NCBI GenBank assembly: GCA_012798055.1
Contig: JAAZOA010000104.1
Location: 1-5,840 of the forward strand
DNA length: 5,840 bases
Direction: 5' to 3'
Source: Syntrophomonadaceae bacterium
GTDB lineage: Bacteria > Bacillota > Syntrophomonadia > Syntrophomonadales > Syntrophomonadaceae
The translations under genes and the position numbers were made by a program. Shown here piece after piece: positions 1 through 5,167 of this stretch; positions within the stretch are counted from its first letter, which is position 1, and each line of letters opens with the position of its first letter. The notes below the pieces were generated by a model that saw only the letters and a list, made by a program, of their open reading frames with translations, did not search any database and was not told the origin of the DNA.

Positions 1-270
1 AACAGGATCGGCGCCCATTTCCGCCAGTAATATAAGGTTCCAGACCGCGCCCCGGTATTTGTCACGGTAGAATCTTTCCGGCAGGCCCCATGACCCATCT
101 TCATTCTGTTGGCCGAGTATAGCCGGCACTGCACCGGTATCCATGATGGCTAACCGCGCTTTCCTGATCTCAGCACTTTTCGGTTTCTGGTCCAACAGTG
201 TAGTAAGCGCGAAGTAACGTACTGAAGGATTGTTTTCTTCCAACAGCCATGCCAAACCCTGATCGGGCAC
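1..270 (-). CDS. Prenyltransferase/squalene-cyclase-like protein, N-terminal 90 residues (runs off window)
   Basis: The reading frame stays open from a GTG at 270 to the window edge and gives 90 residues. It begins MPDQGLAWLLEENNPSVRYF, a typical opening of alpha/alpha-barrel prenyltransferase/squalene-oxidase repeat proteins. A repeat unit follows: VPAILGQQNEDGSWGLP at about residues 44-60, then a KYRGAVWNLILLAEMGAD helix pair. The Q-x-x-x-G-x-W core is the QW-like signature of this fold. The GTG is preferred because AAAGGAGG lies at 284-277, six bases upstream. In-frame ATGs at 300 and 288 lie at or above that site; the one at 300 overlaps the TGA of the radical SAM gene as ATGGTGA. Position suggests the last visible member of an operon. 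The C-terminal active-site half is missing, so substrate and catalysis are unknown. It is a different subfamily from the broken cyclase-like gene at 1865-2670. Confidence 0.72.
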   Translation of the reverse strand, partial: MPDQGLAWLLEENNPSVRYFALTTLLDQKPKSAEIRKARLAIMDTGAVPAILGQQNEDGSWGLPERFYRDKYRGAVWNLILLAEMGADPV

Positions 271-276
271 AGGTTG

Positions 277-284
277 CCTCCTTT
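277..284 (-). promoter_or_regulatory. Strong Shine-Dalgarno site that sets the GTG start at 270
   Basis: The minus strand reads AAAGGAGG, a near-complete anti-16S match, followed by six bases and then GTG. It lies just after the TGA of the preceding gene (296-294), so the cyclase-like gene is probably translated by re-initiation or from this site rather than from the overlapping ATG at 300. Confidence 0.75.
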
Positions 285-293
285 CCATAACTG

Positions 294-1547
294 TCACCAT
301 AGTATTATTCGATCGGGAAACGCTATATTTTTGGATATCTTCCACATTTTATCGATATAAGCGGTGGTATATACTTGTTCCACATGATGATATATGTTGG
401 CTGCTCTGGAACTTAGCACGTATATGCCACCCCTCCTGTTTATGAACCCCAATTTTCCCCCCCAATACAGCTCCGCTCCGTACATTTCCCGCAGAGGCTT
501 GCCGATTATTCCCTCGAATTTATCTGGATCGATTTTCATGGCATAGGCACTCCAGAAAAGGTAATAGGCCGCTCTCTGCCTGGGACTGAATCTGAGGGTT
601 AAAGAGGTAGGCAGACAATTCGCGTTTATTCTCTCGAAGTATCCGTCTATAGAAAAAGTGTTTATTTTAAAAATGTCTTTCAGCAGCGTGGTGGCGGATA
701 CACCGAAGCCCAGGAAACTGTCCCTGGTAACCGAAGAATATTTGCTGCTGCCTGGTTTGGCAAATGTCCAGACAGAAGTCCTTTCTAAACCCATGCTGGC
801 AGCGAATTTGACCAGTTCTTGCAACATCAGTTTTTTAACCTTCTCCCCCATGGGTTTATATCTATTGTAAGCAAAGGTGAAGTCGATAAAAGGATAGGTT
901 GAGACCTGAGTAGCCCCGGAGGAAATCGCAGTCTCCAGATCGCACTGCAAAATCTCGCTGGTCTGTCCCGGGATGGCGAAAATCAGGTCTACGTCTACGA
1001 CTTCGAAGCCTTGTGTGCTGGCCAGGTGGATTCTCTCTTCGAATGTCTCTTCATTTCTGCCGATCTTTTTCAAGCAATCGCCATTGAAGGATTGAATACC
1101 CAGGCTGACCATATTAACACCGGCTGATCTCAATTTTTGCAGGTTCAATGGTGTGATATCGAGGGGGTGCAATTCTACCCCTACCCCTTCGGTTATGGTG
1201 AAATATTGTTTCAGTCTTCCGATTATATCTTTTAGGTCATCTATCATCAAGGCGGGGGTCCCACCACCGAAATACAGGCTGGTCGCTTCTTTATTGGCCG
1301 GCAGGCCGGCACAGACCAGGTCGATTTCCTTTAATAGGGCTGCTTTATAAGCTACAGCCCTTTCTCGGTCATATGCTTCCTTGCAGTAAGGACAGAAACT
1401 GCACAGCGACCTGCAAAACGGAATGTGAACATACAAACCTAAATCCTCAAGGTTATCAAAATCCAATATATTGTCATACTTGCCTTCAAAAATAAATGGT
1501 TTTAGAGAACGGGTGAGCATGACCCGCAGTGCAGTAGTAAGCAACAT
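294..1547 (-). CDS. Radical SAM protein of the HemN/HemW (coproporphyrinogen III oxidase-like) family
   Basis: This is an intact 417-residue protein. The radical SAM core starts with LGLYVHIPFC at residues 36-45. Its cluster motif is C45-x3-C49-x2-C52, and a fourth cysteine, C55, follows as CPYC. The SAM-binding segment LYFGGGTPAL is at 91-100, GIQSF at 150-154, DLIFAIPGQT at 187-196 and FLGFGVSAT at 278-286, all in the order expected for HemN/HemW proteins. Members perform 5'-deoxyadenosyl radical chemistry on porphyrins or, for HemW, handle heme; which applies here is not visible. It has about 35 extra residues before the core (MLLTTALRVMLTRSLKPF), unlike classic HemW, which starts close to YVHIPFC, so it is probably a side branch. 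The start is supported by AAGGAG at 1561-1556, eight bases before ATG. It lies 36 bases after the SHOCT gene, and its stop overlaps an upstream ATG of the next gene's frame. Cytosolic; no membrane segment. Confidence 0.88.
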   Translation of the reverse strand: MLLTTALRVMLTRSLKPFIFEGKYDNILDFDNLEDLGLYVHIPFCRSLCSFCPYCKEAYDRERAVAYKAALLKEIDLVCAGLPANKEATSLYFGGGTPALMIDDLKDIIGRLKQYFTITEGVGVELHPLDITPLNLQKLRSAGVNMVSLGIQSFNGDCLKKIGRNEETFEERIHLASTQGFEVVDVDLIFAIPGQTSEILQCDLETAISSGATQVSTYPFIDFTFAYNRYKPMGEKVKKLMLQELVKFAASMGLERTSVWTFAKPGSSKYSSVTRDSFLGFGVSATTLLKDIFKINTFSIDGYFERINANCLPTSLTLRFSPRQRAAYYLFWSAYAMKIDPDKFEGIIGKPLREMYGAELYWGGKLGFINRRGGIYVLSSRAANIYHHVEQVYTTAYIDKMWKISKNIAFPDRIILW

Positions 1548-1583
1548 ATGGAGTACTCCTTAATTCGACCCTTGATTACCATC

Positions 1584-1841
1584 TTAAAGGTCAGCCTTTA
1601 TCCGCTTGAATTCCTCGGAATCGATTTCGCCCCTGGCATAACGTTCTATTAAAATGGACATGGCCCGGTCTCCTTTTACCGTCGGATATTGGGCTTTTAC
1701 GCAATATTTCCTGAACATTCGTATAGCGATGATGCTGACAACTCCCCAGAAGAGAAGATACATGAGCATAGACGCCAACCACATCCACCAGGCGTTTTCC
1801 TGCCCCCAAAATTGAACACCAGGTCCATAATATGGATGCAT
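1584..1841 (-). CDS. Small single-pass membrane protein with C-terminal SHOCT domain
   Basis: This intact protein has 85 residues. An aromatic N-terminus (MHPYYGPGVQFWG) is followed by one hydrophobic helix at about residues 18-40 (WWMWLASMLMYLLFWGVVSI), a basic flank (RMFRKYCVK) and a C-terminal SHOCT motif at 60-85 (ILIERYARGEIDSEEFKRIK). SHOCT is a short helical domain usually found at the end of small membrane or phage-related proteins; its role is poorly defined, perhaps oligomerisation. The basic flank after the helix suggests a cytoplasmic C-terminus. The ATG has GGAGGA at 1856-1851, nine bases upstream. It sits 23 bases after the broken cyclase-like gene and 36 bases before the radical SAM gene, so it is probably co-transcribed with both. 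It shows no lesion although its upstream neighbours are decayed. Confidence 0.85.
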   Translation of the reverse strand: MHPYYGPGVQFWGQENAWWMWLASMLMYLLFWGVVSIIAIRMFRKYCVKAQYPTVKGDRAMSILIERYARGEIDSEEFKRIKADL

Positions 1842-1864
1842 TAATATGGCTCCTCCACGATATT

Positions 1865-2670
1865 TTATTCATTCATTGCCAGGTTGGTAACTATCTCTTG
1901 ATATCTCTCAGTTGCAGCAGCAGAAGGCTGGCCCTTTAAACAGACACTCAGACCAGCCAACTTTCTATACGGTCTCTCTGCGATTATCCTGCCCTGGCGG
2001 TCCAGTTTGCTCTGCAAGACTCGCCAGGCCTGCCGAAAACACCTGTCAAGCCTGGCATGAGAATAGAACGAAAGAACATAAGTGTAATAGAACAGGTTAT
2101 AACGCAGAAATGGGTATTCGACCTGCATAAAGAGGGTTCCCATGCCGTAATGGCAAGGTCCTATCGGCAGCCTGGTATCCCAGTGAGCAAGCAATGTTTC
2201 TACTGCCAGGTCGAGATCTGGGTGTTCGTCCTGCATTCCCGTAAAATGGAAAGCGTCCACGGCAAATAGCGTTACCCCTGGATTGGAATGCTAGGTTTCG
2301 GGCCCCCGGCAGTAGAAAATTTTGTCGCAGCGCCAGCCCCCGTCTTCGAACCGGTTGGCCAGAAGGTGTTTCAACATCGATTGCACATGAGGGTCGTCGC
2401 ATATCCGTTGCGGCACAAAGCCGCAGCCGCAATCGCGGTATGGCATGAGTAGATGGTCCCTTTGGGGGCGATCCTTGCTCGTCCATCGCTTTGACACGTA
2501 TCTAAGACAAGCTGCGCAGCTCCGTGCAGCGCCTCGTGCTCCCTGGGTACCTTCAGCGCACTCATGATGAGCAGCGCTGTCAGCGTGCTAATCGGTCTTT
2601 CTATCCCCAGCTTCCTGTCCGGAGTGGCCCAGAAATCAGCTCCGTTGGCATGCCGGGCCGCAAGGATCAT
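1865..2670 (-). pseudogene. Prenyltransferase/squalene-oxidase-repeat protein, broken by a frameshift and an in-frame TAG
   Basis: Three stretches join into one cyclase-like protein of about 268 residues. The first, from ATG 2670, reads MILAARHANGADFWATPDRK, then IERPISTLTAL and ends in LCRNGYA. After the TAT codon at 2403-2401 only two bases of an Ala codon remain, so one base is missing near 2400-2399. The frame resumes at 2398 as DDPHVQSMLKHLLANRFEDG, with a second repeat core GGWRCDK. It then meets TAG at 2293-2291 after GPET and continues in the same frame with SNPGVTLFAVDAF, IGPCHYGMGTLFMQVEYPFL, RYNLFYYTYVLSFY and RKLAGLSVCLKGQPS to TAA at 1865. The conserved C-terminal core survives, so decay is recent or technical. 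Frame 1 stays open upstream to 2859 without an ATG or GTG, so the true start is unclear and may lie between 2740 and 2670. A one-base assembly error plus one substitution would also explain the picture. Confidence 0.8.
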
Positions 2671-2740
2671 TTCCAGATCATTCAGCTTAATCTTGCTTTC
2701 CCATATGCCTTCCCCATTTCTGATGAAGCACTCAACACGA

Positions 2741-3398
2741 TCAGGACGGTTCGATTTCTTGCATGTGGATTCCGTCGCAAAACGGCTGATTTCTAGTTTT
2801 GCCGCATCGCCAGAGCACCAGGCTGTCTGTCTGTCTGGCGGATGAGTTCTCCCGAGGTATCAAAAACCTGCACCGGCCCTTACACCAACAGAGGTCCGTT
2901 CTTTGCCATCCTAACCTTAACTGCCGAACTGGCGTTCACCTGGTAGTCTATTGAACCTGGCCCCTCGGCCAGAGCCTGATCTACGGACGATCCCTGCGGG
3001 TGACTGTATCTTATCGCGTGGCTGGGACATAGGTCGATCGTTCTGATGAGGTCCTCGGTCGAACAGGTATCAATGTTGATCCAGGGCTGTTTGCCAGGAT
3101 CGAACACCCAGGGCATTTCCTTTCAGCACTTGCCGGCATCTGAGCACTGTTTTGGGAACCAGTGGACTATGATGTCCTTATTCAGGTATTCTTTGACGAC
3201 TTCTTCTGCTGCGGGCGTCTCCGGTTGTATCGTTCGACTTTCCACTTCATTGCATAAATCCTGGCCTGCCCCGCACAAAGGACATACCCATACAGTGGGC
3301 AGCTCCTCAAAAGGCATACCAGCTGCAACTCCATTTTGCGGATCACCTACGGCCGGGTCATACTGATAACCGCATATAGAGCACTCATATACCGTCAT
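2741..3398 (-). pseudogene. Rubredoxin - Fer4_19 ferredoxin-like - CDGSH iron-sulfur fusion, interrupted by TGA, TAA and a frameshift
   Basis: Residues 1-50 are a complete rubredoxin: C6-S-I-C9-G, GMPFEELP, C39-P-L-C42-G. After a linker, residue 74 starts a divergent 4Fe-4S (Fer4_19) domain: KDIIVHWFPKQC, AGKC (C85, C91), then VFDPGKQPWIN and LCPSHAI. TGA at 3125-3123 cuts it directly after C91. The same frame continues (KEMPWVFDPG) to TAA at 2882-2880, which falls inside NGPLLV-stop-GPVQVFD, the usual lead-in to CDGSH. The CDGSH core RCGKTRNQPFCDGIH is one frame away and ends at TGA 2743-2741. Removing one 4-base unit from the repeat at 2823-2837 gives a continuous read, RQTDSLVLWRCG, 217 residues in all, with Trp195 in place of the first cluster Cys. 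The two in-frame junctions show an ancestral fusion. Translation would now give a 91-residue rubredoxin with a tail. The start ATG has a modest GAGAGG at 3415-3410. Confidence 0.85.
2823..2837. repeat. Tetranucleotide tandem repeat, (CTGT)3CTG
   Basis: Plus strand reads CTGTCTGTCTGTCTG; the coding strand has (CAGA)3CAG. It lies between the Fer4_19 and CDGSH parts of the broken fusion gene, exactly where the reading frame changes. One unit fewer (4 bases) would restore the frame, so slippage at this repeat is the simplest cause of the shift. Confidence 0.8.
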
Positions 3399-3482
3399 AA
3401 CATCTGTAACCTCTCATAATTCGAGGCTCGACGAGGTTTCATTTTCACTCCTGACTTTCTTTGCTTAGCCTCTTTTAACAAT

Positions 3483-3488
3483 ATTATA
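3483..3488 (-). promoter_or_regulatory. Putative -10 element (TATAAT) for the Fe-S fusion operon
   Basis: The minus strand has a perfect TATAAT (3488-3483) about 85 bases before the rubredoxin ATG at 3398 and downstream of the purF terminator, which is where an operon promoter is expected. No good TTGACA-like -35 is found at 16-18 bases spacing; the candidates read TAAGTT or CTAAGT. A direct-repeat set overlaps that position, which would fit an activator-dependent promoter. The leader (about 3475-3399) contains short overlapping palindromes (CTCGTCGAG and CGAGCCTCG near 3436-3423). The rest of the 3399-3563 gap holds nothing else I can name. Confidence 0.45.
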
Positions 3489-3492
3489 TACC

Positions 3493-3553
3493 AGTTTGAT
3501 CCAGAACTTAGTTTGATACCACCCCATACGGGTCAGACCATTTAGATTGATAC
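3493..3553. repeat. Three copies of a 10-bp direct repeat (AGTTTGATAC-like) at 17-bp phasing
   Basis: On the plus strand the copies are AGTTTGATCC at 3493-3502, AGTTTGATAC at 3510-3519 and AGATTGATAC at 3544-3553. Start-to-start distances are 17 and 34 bases, so they share a 17-base register with one slot (3527) not matching. They sit directly upstream of and overlapping the -35 region of the putative promoter, so they may be binding sites of a regulator. Copies two and three lie between the promoter and the purF terminator. Confidence 0.5.
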
Positions 3554-3563
3554 CTGATTACAT

Positions 3564-3603
3564 AAAAAAAGCCTTTCTGTTGACCCGCAACCAAAAGGCT
3601 TTC
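3564..3603 (-). terminator. Intrinsic terminator downstream of the PurF-like gene
   Basis: The minus strand shows AAAGCCTTT (3602-3594) and AAAGGCTTT (3576-3568) as perfect inverted arms. Inside is a second stem, GTTG/CAAC, with a five-base loop. The hairpin runs into an uninterrupted T tract ending at 3564. It starts 38 bases after the TAG of the PurF-like gene and separates it from the Fe-S fusion operon. Confidence 0.93.
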
Positions 3604-3640
3604 ATTATTTCTGCAATTGATTCAGTCTACAATTGAACCC

Positions 3641-5041
3641 CTATTCTTTACCGTTCCAGCAATAGGTACAGATTTTGTCCTTGTCTATCCCGATTGCATC
3701 CAGCATGTCATGGAGGTTCTGGTACTTTAGCGTGGAAAAATTGAGCATCTTGCTGATGCATTTGACCATGGCAACATATTTTTCACTGCCGGGATCGCAA
3801 TAGGCAGCAAATGATTGAGGTTCTTTGCCTTCCAGTTCGATTATAGCCTGTCTGGCCGCCAGGTCCAGTTCGGAACGGGAGGTAGAGAAGTTTAGATATT
3901 TGCAGGCGAACACCAGGGGCGGGCAGGCTGAGCGGATATGGACTTCACGGGCTTTGCACCTATACAGCAGATCAACCGTCTCTCGCAACTGAGTTCCTCG
4001 GACGATGGAATCGTCACAGAACAGCAATCGTTTATCGGCAACCAATTCCGGTATAGGTGTCAACTTCATCCTCGCCACTAAGTTTCTGATATTCTGGTCC
4101 TGGGGCATGAAGCTCCTGGCCCAGGTCTGGGTGTATTTTATAAAAGGACGTCCGAAGGGTATCTTGGCTTGATTGGAGTACCCGATAGCATGCCCCACAC
4201 CGGAATCAGGAATCCCCGCTACCATGTCGATTTCAATATCGTCGTTTTTAGCTATGGCTGCCCCATTCCTGTAGCGCATGACCTCAACATTCATTCCTTC
4301 ATAGGTAGAAGAAGGGTATCCATAATAGACCCACAGGAAGGCACAGATCTTCATCTTATCCCGGGGCGGGGCTATTTTTTCTATTCCTTCCGGGGTCAGG
4401 AGGACTATTTCTCCCGGGCCTAGTTCGTAATCCGGCTCGTACCCGAGATTCGGGAATGCACAAGATTCAAAGGTCACACAGAAGGAACCTTCTTTTCTCC
4501 CTATGATTACCGGAGTGCGGCCCATTTTGTCCCGTGAGGCGTATATACCCTCCGGAGTCAATAGCAGGACTGAGCAAGACCCTTCGATCAATTCCTGGGC
4601 CTTCAGCAAACCCTCTTTGAACGATCCCTCCTGGTCGATTATCACCGAGACTAACTCGGTGGCATTGATGACCCCTTTGCTGGTCTCCAGAAAATGGACG
4701 TTTTTGCTGCTGAAGGCCTGGTCGGTTATCTCGTATAAATTGTTGATACGCGCCACAGTGCTGATGGCATACTGACCCAGATTCGACCGTACTGTCAGGG
4801 GTTGCGGCTCTGTATCACTAATGCAGCCAATGCCCATTTTGCCTTTTAGCAAGGGCAAATCGGCCTCAAAAACCGCCCTGAACTGAGTATTTTCGATGTT
4901 GTGTATCGATTTATCGAAACTTTCTCCATTCCAAATCGCCATTCCGCCAAAACTGGTGCCCAGGTGAGAATGGTAATCCGTTCCAAAATAAACATCAGTA
5001 ACGCAATCTTGCTTGGATACGACTCCAAAAAATCCGCTCAA
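3641..5041 (-). CDS. purF: PurF-family amidophosphoribosyltransferase-like protein lacking the catalytic N-terminal Cys
   Basis: This intact 466-residue protein has an N-terminal Ntn-type glutaminase-like domain and a C-terminal phosphoribosyltransferase domain. The PRPP loop LLFCDDSIVRGTQL is at about 339-352. Cysteines match the four ligands of Bacillus-type [4Fe-4S] PurF: C233 (KICAFLW), C380 (VFACKYLNF) and C458-x2-C461 (ICTYC). PurF makes 5-phosphoribosylamine from PRPP and glutamine, the first step of purine synthesis. Here the N-terminus is M-S-G-F-F-G where PurF has C-G-x-F-G, so Ser stands in the Cys1 slot. The Arg motif HxRYST reads CISDTEP, and the NGN motif reads RINN. The TTG at 5041 is chosen because AAGGAG at 5057-5052 lies ten bases upstream and the protein then starts at the conserved GFFG; an ATG at 5065 would place the binding site inside the gene. 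It is monocistronic, with its own putative promoter and terminator. I recall similar GFFG proteins annotated as PurF in other anaerobes; glutaminase activity is unlikely. Confidence 0.88.
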   Translation of the reverse strand: MSGFFGVVSKQDCVTDVYFGTDYHSHLGTSFGGMAIWNGESFDKSIHNIENTQFRAVFEADLPLLKGKMGIGCISDTEPQPLTVRSNLGQYAISTVARINNLYEITDQAFSSKNVHFLETSKGVINATELVSVIIDQEGSFKEGLLKAQELIEGSCSVLLLTPEGIYASRDKMGRTPVIIGRKEGSFCVTFESCAFPNLGYEPDYELGPGEIVLLTPEGIEKIAPPRDKMKICAFLWVYYGYPSSTYEGMNVEVMRYRNGAAIAKNDDIEIDMVAGIPDSGVGHAIGYSNQAKIPFGRPFIKYTQTWARSFMPQDQNIRNLVARMKLTPIPELVADKRLLFCDDSIVRGTQLRETVDLLYRCKAREVHIRSACPPLVFACKYLNFSTSRSELDLAARQAIIELEGKEPQSFAAYCDPGSEKYVAMVKCISKMLNFSTLKYQNLHDMLDAIGIDKDKICTYCWNGKE

Positions 5042-5051
5042 AACAACTACA

Positions 5052-5057
5052 CTCCTT
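5052..5057 (-). promoter_or_regulatory. Ribosome binding site supporting the TTG start of the PurF-like gene
   Basis: The minus strand has AAGGAG at 5057-5052, then ten bases, then TTG at 5041-5039 followed by AGC GGA TTT (S-G-F). The tandem ATG codons at 5065 and 5062 lie upstream of this site and have no comparable site before them. Confidence 0.7.
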
Positions 5058-5102
5058 ATCATCATTCAGTCTGAACATGGGTATGCTGGTAGCACTGTTA
5101 AT

Positions 5103-5140
5103 ATTATAGGGCATCGCCAGCAGATATTCATGTATTCATG
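5103..5140 (-). promoter_or_regulatory. Putative promoter of the PurF-like gene with a tandem 8-bp repeat at the -35 position
   Basis: A perfect TATAAT is at 5108-5103 on the minus strand, about 60 bases before the TTG start. No TTGACA-like -35 is visible at 17 bases. Instead two abutting copies of TATTCATG (plus-strand sense) fill 5125-5140, covering -35 and just upstream. An inverted pair TGCTGG (5084-5089) and CCAGCA (5117-5122) flanks the -10. The sites could bind a regulator; none is recognised. Confidence 0.4.
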
Positions 5141-5167
5141 GGCCAATACAGGGAAAAGCTGAGGTAG

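Noticed and set aside
1591..1872. A 93-residue minus-strand frame overlapping the SHOCT gene
   Set aside because: It is a shadow frame; the overlapping 85-residue frame has a strong ribosome binding site, a membrane helix and a SHOCT motif.
2291..2293. The in-frame TAG in the cyclase-like gene as a pyrrolysine codon
   Set aside because: The same gene has a one-base frameshift, and TAG ends the PurF-like and LigD genes here, so TAG acts as an ordinary stop.
2097..2486. A 129-residue minus-strand frame over the broken cyclase-like gene
   Set aside because: Its Arg/Pro-rich translation has no domain resemblance, while the re-joined alternative frames match a known fold throughout.
2741..2859. 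An upstream extension of the cyclase-like gene from 2859 in the same open frame
   Set aside because: That stretch is the out-of-frame shadow of the CDGSH domain (RCGKTRNQPFCDGIH), which is clearly the coding frame there.
2880..3116. A separate 78-residue protein starting at the ATG at 3116
   Set aside because: That Met lies inside the Fer4_19 domain, after its first two cysteines; the frame is continuous with the rubredoxin frame upstream, so it is a fragment of the fusion and not a gene.
4503..4775. Plus-strand frames opposite the PurF-like gene and elsewhere
   Set aside because: They have no recognisable domains and lie antisense to well-supported minus-strand genes.
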